64,000 bases of DNA, from contig DASRRH010000024.1 in NCBI GenBank assembly GCA_035695825.1, forward strand, positions 1 to 64,000. The letters are read 5' to 3'. Made by a program: the position numbers and the translations under genes. The notes below the pieces were generated by a model, which worked only from the letters and a program-made list of their open reading frames with translations, did not search any database and was not told the origin of the DNA. This stretch comes from JAKEFM01 sp035695825 (GTDB taxonomy: Bacteria > Planctomycetota > UBA1135 > JAKEFM01). This document shows positions 19,326 through 27,552 of the stretch, in pieces. How positions within the stretch are numbered: the stretch's first letter is position 1; every line of letters begins with the position of its first letter.

Positions 19326-19619
19326 CTAGCGGCCGAGCGAGGCCAGGATCTCGTTGCCGTGGAGGACCTTGTACTCCTCCCCCTCGATGCGGACGTCCGT
19401 GCCGGCGTACTTGCCGAAGAGGACCTCCTCTCCGACGCCGACCGGGACGGACTCCCGCTTGCCGGTCTTCAGGAGCCGGCCGGGGCCGACCGCGCGGACC
19501 TTGCCCCGCTGCGGCTTCTCCTTGGCCGTGTCGGGGATCACGATCCCCCCGGTCGTCTTCTCCTCGGCCTCGAGGACCTGGATCACGACGCGATCGTCGA
19601 GCGGACGGATGCGGAGCAT
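19326..19619 (-). CDS. groES: Co-chaperonin GroES
   Basis: 97 residues, typical length. The N-terminus IRPLDDRVVIQVLEAEEKTTGGIVIPDTAKEKPQRGKVRAVGPG includes the mobile loop (KTTGGIVIP). The C-terminus VLFGKYAGTDVRIEGEEYKVLHGNEILASL is also typical. GroES caps the GroEL ring during folding. It sits between the two groEL genes, 18 bases after the first and 33 before the second, so it could serve both. Confidence 0.95.
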   Translation of the reverse strand: MLRIRPLDDRVVIQVLEAEEKTTGGIVIPDTAKEKPQRGKVRAVGPGRLLKTGKRESVPVGVGEEVLFGKYAGTDVRIEGEEYKVLHGNEILASLGR

Positions 19620-19637
19620 GTTCGGTGTCCTCCGGGA

Positions 19638-21305
19638 CTAGTCGAAGTCTTCGCCGCCGAAGTCGTCCATCCCCTCGTCCTCGCCGCCGCCTCCCGCGGC
19701 GGGCCTCCCCCCCCTCTTCTTCTCCTTCGGCTTCTCCGTGACGATCGCGTCCGTCATGAGGAGGAGCCCCGAGACCGACACGGCGTTCTCGAGGGCCGTC
19801 CGGACGACCTTCACGGGGTCGACGATCCCCATCGCGAGGAGGTCGCCGTACTCCCCCGTGAGGGCGTTGTAGCCGAAGTTCGGGTCCTTCTCGCGGAGCA
19901 CGCGCCGGACGACGAGGGAGCCGTCGACCCCCGCGTTCCCCGCGATCGTCCGGATCGGGAGCGGGAGCGCCGCGCGAAGGATCGCGACGGCGAAGGCCTC
20001 GTCGCCGGGCAGCTTCAGGCGGTCGAGCACGGCAGCCGCCCGCAGGAGGGCGACCCCTCCGCCCGGCACGATCCCCTCCTCGAGGGCGGCGCGGGTGGCG
20101 TGGTGGGCGTCCTCGTAGAGGGCCTTGCGCTCCTTCGCCTCGGTCTCCGTCGCCGCGCCGACGAGGATCTGCGCGATCCCCCCCGTCAGCTTCGCGAGCC
20201 GCTCGAGGAGCTTCTCGCGGTCGTAGTCCGAGGTCGTCTCCTCGACCTGGCGGCGGATCTGCTTCGCGCGCGCGGAGATGTCCGGGGCCGAGCCCCCCCC
20301 TTCGAGGATCGTCGTGGTGTCCGCGTCCACGCGGACCTTCTTCGCCCGGCCGAGGTCGGCGATCGAGAGCGTCGCGAGGTCGATGCCGAGGTCCTTGAAG
20401 ACGGGGCGCTTCGCCCCGGTCAGGATCGCGAGGTCCTCGAGCATCGAGCGGCGGCGGTCGCCATAACCGGGCGCCTTCACCGCGCAGCAGGAGAGGATCC
20501 CGCGCAGCCGGTTGACGACCAGGGTCGCGAGCGCCTCTCCCTCGACCTCCTCGGCGATCACGAGGAGGGGGCGGCCCGCCTCCCGGATCTTCTCGAGGAG
20601 GGGGAGGAGCTTCGAGACGCTCGAGAGCTTGTCCTCGTGGATGAGGACGAGGGCGTTCTCGAGGACGCACTCCATCGCTTCCGGGTCCGTGACGAAGTGG
20701 GGGGAGAGGAAGCCGCGGTCGAACTGCATCCCCTCGACGATCTTCACCTCGGTCTCCGTCGAGCGTCCCTCCTCGACGGTGAGGACCCCGTCCTTCCCGA
20801 CGCGCGAGAAGGCCTCCGCGATCTTCTTGCCGACTTCGGGGTCGTTGTTCGCGGAGATCGTCGCGACCTGCTCGACGCGGTCGGCCCGTCCCTCGACGGG
20901 CTTCGCCCCCTTCTTCAGCTCCTCGACGACCGCCACGCACCCCTTGTGGAGGCCTCGGTTCAGGTCCGCCGGGTTCGCTCCGGAGGTGATGAAGCGCAGC
21001 CCCTCGTGGAAGATCGCCTCGGCGAGGAGCGTCGCCGTCGTCGTCCCGTCCCCCGCCTGGTCGGAGGTCTTCGAGGCGACCTCCTTCACGAGCTGCGCCC
21101 CCATGTTCTCGAAGGGGTTCTCGAGGGAGATCTCCTCGGCGACCGTGACCCCGTCCTTCGTGATCGTGGGTCCGCCCCAACCCTTGTCGAGGACCGCGTT
21201 TCGCCCCCGGGGGCCGAGCGTGCTGACGACGGCTCGGGAGAGTTTCTGAACGCCCCGGCGAATCGCCTCCCTCGCCTCGGCGTCGAAGAGCAGTTGCTTG
21301 GCCAT
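19638..21305 (-). CDS. groEL: Chaperonin GroEL, first copy of the operon
   Basis: 555 residues from the ATG at 21305, preceded by GAGGGAGGAAACGCTCC. GroEL signatures: TLGPRGRNAVLDKGWGGPTITKDGVTVAEEISLENPFENMGAQLVKEVASKTSDQAGDGTTTATLLAEAI, LLVIAEEVEGEALATLVVNRL and EEGIVPGGGVALLRA. The C-terminal tail is Gly-rich and acidic (GGGGEDEGMDDFGGEDFD), a variant of the GGM tail. It heads the operon, so groEL precedes groES, which is the reverse of the usual order. A candidate promoter and two operator-like boxes lie upstream at 21464-21534. Confidence 0.95.
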   Translation of the reverse strand: MAKQLLFDAEAREAIRRGVQKLSRAVVSTLGPRGRNAVLDKGWGGPTITKDGVTVAEEISLENPFENMGAQLVKEVASKTSDQAGDGTTTATLLAEAIFHEGLRFITSGANPADLNRGLHKGCVAVVEELKKGAKPVEGRADRVEQVATISANNDPEVGKKIAEAFSRVGKDGVLTVEEGRSTETEVKIVEGMQFDRGFLSPHFVTDPEAMECVLENALVLIHEDKLSSVSKLLPLLEKIREAGRPLLVIAEEVEGEALATLVVNRLRGILSCCAVKAPGYGDRRRSMLEDLAILTGAKRPVFKDLGIDLATLSIADLGRAKKVRVDADTTTILEGGGSAPDISARAKQIRRQVEETTSDYDREKLLERLAKLTGGIAQILVGAATETEAKERKALYEDAHHATRAALEEGIVPGGGVALLRAAAVLDRLKLPGDEAFAVAILRAALPLPIRTIAGNAGVDGSLVVRRVLREKDPNFGYNALTGEYGDLLAMGIVDPVKVVRTALENAVSVSGLLLMTDAIVTEKPKEKKRGGRPAAGGGGEDEGMDDFGGEDFD

Positions 21306-21463
21306 GGAGCGTTTCCTCCCTCGGAAGGCGCGACGTAGGGGACGGGGAGCGTCCGATGCGAACCGACGGACCGGGACGCACGCGAGGGCGCAAAACGGGT
21401 GCCGCAGCCGACGTCGCCGGCCCCGGTCCCAACTCACGCGGGGAGCGATGCCTGGGTCGCCGG

Positions 21464-21534
21464 ATCGTAGGCCGTGCGCTGTCAGTGTGGCAGAGCGGCC
21501 CTCGGGGCTCTCCGCCCCGCTGCCGGTTTGGCAG
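21464..21534 (-). promoter_or_regulatory. Candidate heat-shock control region: -10 plus two 15-nt imperfect palindromes
   Basis: On the plus strand CTGTCAGTGTGGCAG (21479-21493) and CTGCCGGTTTGGCAG (21520-21534) agree at 12 of 15 positions, each is an imperfect CTG...CAG palindrome, and their starts are 41 bases apart (about four helical turns). On the minus strand TACGAT (21469-21464) is a plausible -10 and the first box then covers the -35 area. No CIRCE (TTAGCACTC-N9-GAGTGCTAA) is present. The interval 21306-21605 holds no gene; the predicted leader to the groEL ATG is about 150 bases. Confidence 0.5.
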
Positions 21535-21605
21535 TTGCCGCGGGCCCGGTTCGAGGTTAGGGATTCCGGCCTCCGGCCCCCTGGCGAGCCGGGGTACTCC
21601 TCGAC

Positions 21606-22841
21606 TTGCGCGCATTCCTCCTTCCGCTGACCGGGTTCCTCCCGCTGATCGGGCTCCTTCCGCCGATCGGATCCTTCCTTCACCCACGGGCGGTGGAGAC
21701 GGCCTTCGAGATCCGGACGGTGGAGGAGGCGCTCCACCGTGGAGATATCGCGGGGCTCTCGGGCACGCGGCTCGAGGTCGCCACCTCGTCGGGAACGGTC
21801 GGCATCGACTGCAGGGACGTCCTCTGCGCGACCGCGATTCAGCCCCCCGTCGTGGGCCCCTCGCCCTCCTCCCTCCTCGAGCTGGCGGATGGCGACGTCC
21901 TCTTCGGGACGGTCGACTCCGGCAAGGGGGACGTCCTCTCCGTTCACGGACCTGGGGAGGGTCTCCTCGAAGTGGCGGTCGGGAGCCTGCGGCGGTGGAT
22001 CCACCTCGGCAACGCCGCCGGGCGCTCCGCCGAGAGCTTCGCGCCCGCGCCGGACGCGGACCGCCTCTATCTCCCGGCGCCCGGGGGGCTCGACCACCTC
22101 GACGGGACCCTCTCGGGCTTCGACGGGGACGGTTTCACCTTCGAGAGCGCGCTCGGGAAGACCCGCAGGACTTTCGCCGAGAGCGCCGCCCTCGTCCTGG
22201 CGCCGGAGGGGAGCCCGCCCGCGAGGTCGGATCTCCTCGCGCTCGTCGAGTTCGGGGACGGGTCCCGCCTGACCGGCCGCCTCGTCGGCCTCGAGGGGGG
22301 GGAGCTGTCGATCGCCCCCTCCTGGGCCCCGCTCGTCCGGTTCCGGCTCGACCGGGTCGCCTCGATCCGCTTCCGCAACGGTCGTTACGTCTACCTCTCC
22401 GAGCTCGAGCCGATCGAGGCGGTCGAGACCCCCTATTTCGGAGGGGCCGACGCGCTGCGGTTTCCCTACCAGAAGGACCGAAGCGTCGGCGGGGGGAGGC
22501 TCCGCTGCGGGGGGCGCGTCTACGCGCGCGGCCTCGGGCTCCACTCCCGCACCGTCCTGCGCTACGGCCTCGAGGCGAAGTACGCACGGTTCCGGGCGCT
22601 CGCGGGGATCGACGACGAGGTCCTCGGATTCGCCTTTTCCGGCTCGGCCCTCCTCCGCATCGCCGTCGACGGCAAGGTCGTCTACGCCTCCCCGCCGCTG
22701 CGCGCGGGAGGGGAGCCGCTGCGGATCCCCGAGATCGACCTCAAGGACGCGCGCGAGCTGCGCGTCGAGGCCGACTACGGCGAGGACTTCCACGTCGGCG
22801 ACCGCGTCGACCTGCTCGAGCCGGTCCTGGTCCGCGGATGA
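21606..22841 (+). CDS. Secreted protein with C-terminal NPCBM-type domain
   Basis: 411 residues from a TTG at 21606; the start is uncertain. A hydrophobic leader (LLPLTGFLPLIGLLPPIG) suggests export. The middle has repeated small beta units (DVLFGTVDSGKGDVLSVHG, SRLTGRLVGLEGGELSIAP). The last 150 residues match the NPCBM/NEW2 fold: KDRSVGGGRLRCGGRVYARGLGLHSRTVLRYGLEAKYARFRALAGIDDEV. This is a carbohydrate-binding-like module common in planctomycetes. The stop overlaps the ATG of the next gene by 4 bases, so they form an operon at the envelope. Confidence 0.75.
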   Translation: MRAFLLPLTGFLPLIGLLPPIGSFLHPRAVETAFEIRTVEEALHRGDIAGLSGTRLEVATSSGTVGIDCRDVLCATAIQPPVVGPSPSSLLELADGDVLFGTVDSGKGDVLSVHGPGEGLLEVAVGSLRRWIHLGNAAGRSAESFAPAPDADRLYLPAPGGLDHLDGTLSGFDGDGFTFESALGKTRRTFAESAALVLAPEGSPPARSDLLALVEFGDGSRLTGRLVGLEGGELSIAPSWAPLVRFRLDRVASIRFRNGRYVYLSELEPIEAVETPYFGGADALRFPYQKDRSVGGGRLRCGGRVYARGLGLHSRTVLRYGLEAKYARFRALAGIDDEVLGFAFSGSALLRIAVDGKVVYASPPLRAGGEPLRIPEIDLKDARELRVEADYGEDFHVGDRVDLLEPVLVRG

Positions 22842-24943
22842 AGCGTCTCGCCGCGGGCGCGTACGCTCTCGCGGCCCTCCTCCTCCTCCTCGCTCTCGGC
22901 TCCCTCGGGGAGGAACCGCGCCCGCCCGCCGGGCCGGCTCCCCTTCTCGCGGGTCCGGCCCGCCCGGTCGAGCGCGCGGTCCTCGAGAGGGAGGACTCGG
23001 CCGCCCTCGTCGTCCCCTCCTGCGCGCGCGCCGGACGCCCCTTCGTTCTCGAATGCGAGGGGGCCGATCCGAGGAAGGACGCCTCCCTCCGGGTGGACGG
23101 CTCCCCCCTCCCGGCGGAGCCGGTTTCGGGGCCGGGTCCCCTCGCGCGGGTCCGCGTCACCCTCCACGAAGAGGGGTGGCGCGGGATCGAGGTCGCGCGC
23201 CCGGCGGGCGAGGACCTCGTCGCGTGGGTCCGGGTTGGTCCGCCGGTGAAGGTCGCGTGGGTCGGCCCCGATTCGCCGGTTGCCCGCCATCTCGAGGACG
23301 CGGGCTTCCTCCTCGAGAGGAGCCTCGTTCCCGGCGCGGACCTTCTCGTGCTCGCTTCGGCCGCGGCGGGACCCGAGGAGGTCGAGCGCTTCGCGCGCGA
23401 GGGAGGGGGCGTCCTGCTCCTAGGCGGGGAGGCCCTCCGCGCGTTCGGCGGGGAGATCTGGTCGCCCGTCGAGCCGGAGCCTCCGAGGGACGCGACCGAA
23501 GGGTCCGAGTCGGAGCCTGCGCCGACCTCCGCCCCGGGAGGGTCCGCGCCGTCCCCCGAGAGGGTGCGCACCGAGAGCGCAACCGTCTCCTTGATCCTCC
23601 TGATCGACCGGTCCGGGTCGATGGCCGGCGCGAAGCTCGAGCGCGCGAGGGAGGCGGCGCTCGCCTCCGCCGAGACCCTCGATCCCGAGGACCGCGTCGC
23701 GGTGGTCGCATTCGACGTGACGGCGGAGGAGGTGTTCCCCCTCGGAAAGGCCGGAGAGAAGGAGGAGATCCGCCGATCGGTCGCGACCTTGCGCGCGGAG
23801 GGGGGGACGCGCTTCGCCCCCGCGCTCCGGCGGGCGACCGAGATCGCGCGCGCCTCCCCGCCCGGGATCCGGCACGCCATCCTCCTCTCGGACGGGATGA
23901 CCGAGGACTGGGAGACCTCCGACTACCCGAGGATGGTGCGCGAGGCGCGCGCGAGCGGCGTCACCCTCTCGACGGTCGGTTTCTTCCGTCCGGGCGAGCG
24001 CGGGGACGAGCCCTTGGCGCTCCTCGCTCGATGGGGAGGAGGGCGCTTCTACCCGGTCGAGGATCCCCGCGAGATCCCGCAGGTCTTCACGCTCGAGGCC
24101 CGCCGGGTGGCGGGGTCCGTCCGCCCCGGGAGGGAGCGCTCTCCCGCCTCCGGGCCGGTGCCCTCGGCCCCCCGAGTCGAGCCGGCCGAGCCCCCCTCGC
24201 GCCCGGCTCCTCCGCTCTTCACCGCGAGGCTCGTCGAGAGGCACGACTCCCTCGAAGGGGTCGACCTCTCTTCGGCCCCTCCGTTCGATGCCTACCTCCC
24301 GGCGCGCCCGCGCCCCCGCGCGGCCGTCCCCCTCCGGGTCGAGCCGACGGGCGATCCCCTCCTCGCCCTCCGTAGCGTCGGGTCGGGGTGGATCGCCGCA
24401 TGGTGCGGAGACGGGGGAGAAGGGGCCTTTTCCCCATGGGTCCGGAGCGGCGACCTCCTCCGACTCGGCCTCGCGCTCTCGGAGTTCCTCCGGCGCGGCG
24501 ACGGAGCGGAGGTGACCTGGAGGCTCGAGGCCTACGGAGAGAGCGGCCTCCTCGAGGGACGGGCCGGAGGGGCCCCACCGGGGCTCCTTCGGTCGGCGCG
24601 GAGTCTCGACGCCTGGACCCGGAGGGTCGACCTCGATCCTCCGCTCCGGGGGGCTCTCGGCCCGGACGGCGCGGGGAGGCTTCGCTCCTCCCTGCGCCGG
24701 GTCGCCCCATTGCCCGAGGCCTCCCCGCCCGGACCGGCTTCGGCACCTTCCTCGAGGCCGCTCGACCCGATCCCTGCGCCCGCGCGGGGACCGGGACTCC
24801 TCTTCGGGGGCGCGGCCCTCGCCCTCGCGGCCGGCGAGGGGGCCCGCCGCCTCCCCTCCTCGCCTCAGCGCCGGCCGCCCCGGCCTTCCTTCCGGGTCGG
24901 GGAGTCGGAGGGGGGCGAGGCCTCGCGGGCCGGCTCCCGATAG
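22838..24943 (+). CDS. Membrane-anchored von Willebrand factor A protein
   Basis: 701 residues. A leader (GAYALAALLLLLALGSLG), then beta domains, a Rossmann-like segment that reads LLVLASAAAGPEEVERFAREGGGVLLLGGE (class I amidotransferase-like, as in similar proteins), then a clear VWA domain from about 248: SLILLIDRSGSMAGAKLERAREAALAS with intact DxSxS, a Thr (GGTRFAPALRRA) and LLSDGMTED. MIDAS residues appear complete, so it may bind a metal-dependent ligand. The last third is poorly conserved, with one hydrophobic stretch near the C-terminus (GLLFGGAALALAAGEGA). The 3' end overlaps the convergent diguanylate cyclase gene by 79 bases. Confidence 0.78.
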   Translation: MKRLAAGAYALAALLLLLALGSLGEEPRPPAGPAPLLAGPARPVERAVLEREDSAALVVPSCARAGRPFVLECEGADPRKDASLRVDGSPLPAEPVSGPGPLARVRVTLHEEGWRGIEVARPAGEDLVAWVRVGPPVKVAWVGPDSPVARHLEDAGFLLERSLVPGADLLVLASAAAGPEEVERFAREGGGVLLLGGEALRAFGGEIWSPVEPEPPRDATEGSESEPAPTSAPGGSAPSPERVRTESATVSLILLIDRSGSMAGAKLERAREAALASAETLDPEDRVAVVAFDVTAEEVFPLGKAGEKEEIRRSVATLRAEGGTRFAPALRRATEIARASPPGIRHAILLSDGMTEDWETSDYPRMVREARASGVTLSTVGFFRPGERGDEPLALLARWGGGRFYPVEDPREIPQVFTLEARRVAGSVRPGRERSPASGPVPSAPRVEPAEPPSRPAPPLFTARLVERHDSLEGVDLSSAPPFDAYLPARPRPRAAVPLRVEPTGDPLLALRSVGSGWIAAWCGDGGEGAFSPWVRSGDLLRLGLALSEFLRRGDGAEVTWRLEAYGESGLLEGRAGGAPPGLLRSARSLDAWTRRVDLDPPLRGALGPDGAGRLRSSLRRVAPLPEASPPGPASAPSSRPLDPIPAPARGPGLLFGGAALALAAGEGARRLPSSPQRRPPRPSFRVGESEGGEASRAGSR

Positions 24944-25878
24944 AACCGGACGCAGTCCTTCCCCTTCTTCGCCTCCTTCAACGCCTCGTTGGCGCGCTCG
25001 ATCAGGCGGACGGGGGGCGTCGCGTCGCGCGTCCCCTCCTTCGCGGGGGGGTAGTAGGTGGCGCCTCCGATGCTCGTCGTGACGGACCACATCCGGCCGC
25101 TCCCGAGGTCGACCGAGCGGCGGATCGCGGCCCGGACCCGCTCGGCCGCGGCGAGCGCGTTCGTCTGGTCGGTCTCGGGGAGGAGGAGGATGAACTCATC
25201 CCCGCCGTAGCGGAAGGCGATGTCCTCGCGGCGCTTCTCCTGGAGGAGGGTCTTCGCGAACGACGCGAGCACCTCGTTCGCGAAGGGGTAGGAGGTCTCC
25301 GTGTTGAGCTTCTTGAAGTCGTCGAGGTCGATCAGGAGGAGCGAGAGAGGGTGGCCCCTCCGCCGCGCGCGCTGGAACTCCTCGGGGAGCCGCTCGTCGA
25401 GGAGGTGGCGGTGGTTGAAGAGGCCCGTCCCGTAGTCCCGGATCGACTGGTCGCGGAGCCTACGAAGATCGTCGGCGTGCCGGAGGATGCGCTCGATCTC
25501 GAAGACGGCCTGCTCCACGGTGAGGGGCCGGCGCGCGAGGCCGTCGAGCGGGCCCACGGCGGCCTCGAAGGAGGAGAGGGAGGCGAAGGGGGCGTCGGGC
25601 TCGAGGACGAGGAGGAGGGGAACCGGCGGGACGCCCGGCTCCGCGCCGGCGCTCCGCGCCGTCCCGAGCCGCTTTGCCTCCTGCGACTCGCGCTCCGGAT
25701 CGAGGAGCGGGGCGAAGACGAGGAGGTCGGGTCGCTCCTTGCCGAGGGACGAGAGGGTCGCGCGGAGCGAGGCCGTCCGCGCCACCCGGAAGCCCCTCGC
25801 CCGCAGGACGAGCTCGAGCGCGCTCCAGTCGTCGCCGGCGTGATTGGCGAGGAGGATGGTCGGGGGCGGGCGGTCCAC
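24865..25878 (-). CDS. Diguanylate cyclase with degenerate receiver-like N-terminus
   Basis: 337 residues from a GTG at 25878, chosen because the receiver-like strand PTILLANHAGDDWSALELVLRARGF starts right after it; no ATG is in frame nearby. The N-terminal domain looks like a response-regulator receiver, but the phospho-acceptor Asp is not obvious (DLLVFAPLLD is the closest). The GGDEF domain is complete: LLLIDLDDFKKLN, RYGGDEF, and a product-inhibition I-site RRED five residues before GGDEF. It makes cyclic di-GMP. A short helical linker (RRLRDQSIRDYGTGLFNHRHLLDERL) precedes it. It sits convergent to the VWA gene, overlapping it. Confidence 0.82.
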   Translation of the reverse strand: MDRPPPTILLANHAGDDWSALELVLRARGFRVARTASLRATLSSLGKERPDLLVFAPLLDPERESQEAKRLGTARSAGAEPGVPPVPLLLVLEPDAPFASLSSFEAAVGPLDGLARRPLTVEQAVFEIERILRHADDLRRLRDQSIRDYGTGLFNHRHLLDERLPEEFQRARRRGHPLSLLLIDLDDFKKLNTETSYPFANEVLASFAKTLLQEKRREDIAFRYGGDEFILLLPETDQTNALAAAERVRAAIRRSVDLGSGRMWSVTTSIGGATYYPPAKEGTRDATPPVRLIERANEALKEAKKGKDCVRFYREPAREASPPSDSPTRKEGRGGRR

Positions 25879-25997
25879 GGCCGATTCGTCGAGTCTCCCC
25901 TCCCGGGGGGAAGCGCACGGTGCCCTTCCCTCTGCGGCCGCCCCCTTGGAGGGCCGCACCGTCGAGAGGAGTATACGCGCCCCCGATCCGCCTCGCC

Positions 25998-26025
25998 TTG
26001 ACGCAGGGGGGAGCGTGGCTAGAAT
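25998..26025 (+). promoter_or_regulatory. Sigma-70 promoter of the rpsB-tsf-pyrH-frr operon
   Basis: TTGACG (25998-26003), a 16-base spacer and TAGAAT (26020-26025). Transcription would begin near 26032, giving a leader of about 40 bases before the rpsB start at 26071. This is the best-matching promoter in the window. Confidence 0.75.
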
Positions 26026-26070
26026 CGCGCCTCCTTTTCGGCCGGGAGACGCTCCGGCCGCCGAACCCCT

Positions 26071-26925
26071 TTGCCGGAAACGTTGACGATCGACCGCCTG
26101 ATCGAAGCGGGGGTCCACTTCGGGTGTCGCGCGAACCGCTGGAACCCGAAGATGAAGCCCTTCATCCTCGGGAAGCGCCACCTGATCCACCTGATCGACC
26201 TGCGCCAGACGGTGCGGGGGTTGCTCCGGTCGGAGCACTTCCTCTCCCGGATCGCCTCGACCGGGTCCCCCGTCCTCTTCGTCGGGTCGAAGCGGCCGAT
26301 CCGCACCGTCGTCGAGGAGCAGGCGAAGCGGTGCGGCTCCCCCTACGTCGCCGAGCGCTGGATCGGCGGGACGCTGACGAACTTCGCCGTCATCCGCCGG
26401 CGCCTCGCGCGTCTGGAGGAGCTCGAGCGGATGGAGGAGGACGGCTCCCTCGAGCGCCAGTCGAAGAAGATGATGTCGGCCCTCCGGCGCGAGAAGGAGA
26501 AGATCGCCCGCAACCTCGAGGGGATCCGCGCGATGGCGACCCTTCCCGGCGCGATCGTCATCGTCGACCCGCGCCGCGAGGACATCGCGGCGCAGGAGGC
26601 GCGCCGCACGGGCATCCCCTCGATCTGCCTCCTCGACACGGACTGCGACCCCGACCTCGCCGACATCCCGATCCCCGGCAACGACGACGCGATCAAGTCC
26701 GTCGGCCTCGTCCTCGGCCGCCTCGCCGAGGCGGTCCTCGAGGGGAAGGCGGCCTACGAGACGACCGGGGCGATGGAGGAGCGCGCCTCCGAGGGGGGCG
26801 GGGAGGAGGTCCGTCCGTCGCGCGGGGAAGGGCCGCCGCGCCCGCGCGCCGCCCGCTCCGGGGGACGGGTCGAGACGGCCACGGTCGCGGAAGCCGGCGA
26901 GGGCGGGGACGCCCCCCGGCGCTGA
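26071..26925 (+). CDS. rpsB: 30S ribosomal protein S2
   Basis: 284 residues from TTG at 26071; a second TTG at 26083 is possible. The S2 signature is clear: RLIEAGVHFGCRANRWNPKMKPFILGKRHLIHLIDL, GSPVLFVGSKRPIRTVVEEQAKRCGSPYVAERWIGGTLTNF, and PGAIVIVDPRREDIAAQEARRTGIPSICLLDTDCDPDLADIPIPGNDDAIKS. The usual HFGH has become HFGC. The C-terminal 50 residues form an acidic, Gly/Arg-rich extension, beyond the ordinary S2 end. Translation component, first gene of the operon with EF-Ts, UMP kinase and ribosome recycling factor. Confidence 0.95.
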   Translation: MPETLTIDRLIEAGVHFGCRANRWNPKMKPFILGKRHLIHLIDLRQTVRGLLRSEHFLSRIASTGSPVLFVGSKRPIRTVVEEQAKRCGSPYVAERWIGGTLTNFAVIRRRLARLEELERMEEDGSLERQSKKMMSALRREKEKIARNLEGIRAMATLPGAIVIVDPRREDIAAQEARRTGIPSICLLDTDCDPDLADIPIPGNDDAIKSVGLVLGRLAEAVLEGKAAYETTGAMEERASEGGGEEVRPSRGEGPPRPRAARSGGRVETATVAEAGEGGDAPRR

Positions 26926-26945
26926 CCGGGAAGCGAGGGGACGTC

Positions 26946-27533
26946 GTGGAGATCTCCGCCGACCTCGTGCGCACCCTGCGCGAGTCGACGGGCGCGGGGC
27001 TGATGGACTGCAAGCGCGCGCTCGTCGAGGCCGCGGGGGACGCCGACCGCGCCGTGGAGCTCCTCCGGCGCTGGGGGATCTCGAGCGCCGCCCGCCGCGC
27101 CGGCCGCGTGACGAAGGAAGGGCGCGTCGGCTGCTACATCCACCACGACGGGAAGAAGGGGGTCCTCGTCGAGGTCGCGTGCGAGACCGACTTCGTCGCC
27201 CGCTCCGATCGGTTCGGCCAGGTCGTGAGGGACGTCGCCCTCCACATCGCGGCGGCGCGGCCGCGGTGGGCGAGCCGCGAGGAGGTCCCCCCCGAGGTCG
27301 TCGCGAAGGAGCGCGACCTGCACCGCGACGGGGTCTCGGGGAAGCCCTCCGACGTCGCGGAGCGCATCCTCGACGGGAAGATGAAGAAGTTCTTCGCGGA
27401 GACGGTCCTCCTCGACCAGCCGTTCGTGAAGGACGAGTCGCGGACGGTGGGGGCACTCCTCCAGGAGGCGATCGCGGCCCTCGGGGAGAACCTGGTCGTC
27501 CGTCGCTTCGCCCACTTCGAGATCGGCGGGTGA
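26946..27533 (+). CDS. tsf: Elongation factor Ts (short form)
   Basis: 195 residues from GTG at 26946 with AGGGG upstream. EF-Ts recharges EF-Tu with GTP. The N-terminal UBA-like segment VRTLRESTGAGLMDCKRALVEAAGDADRAVELLRRWG, and the EF-Tu contact VEVACETDFVARSDRFGQVVRDVALHIAA with the conserved TDFV, are present. At about 200 residues it is the short type with one core subdomain, as in Thermus and some deep lineages, not the longer 280-residue proteobacterial form. It lies 20 bases after rpsB. Confidence 0.93.
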   Translation: MEISADLVRTLRESTGAGLMDCKRALVEAAGDADRAVELLRRWGISSAARRAGRVTKEGRVGCYIHHDGKKGVLVEVACETDFVARSDRFGQVVRDVALHIAAARPRWASREEVPPEVVAKERDLHRDGVSGKPSDVAERILDGKMKKFFAETVLLDQPFVKDESRTVGALLQEAIAALGENLVVRRFAHFEIGG

Positions 27534-27552
27534 CGGTCGGAGGGTCGCCCCC

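Noticed and set aside
21306..21605. CIRCE or HAIR element upstream of groEL
   Set aside because: Neither consensus is present; the only repeats are the CTG...CAG boxes.
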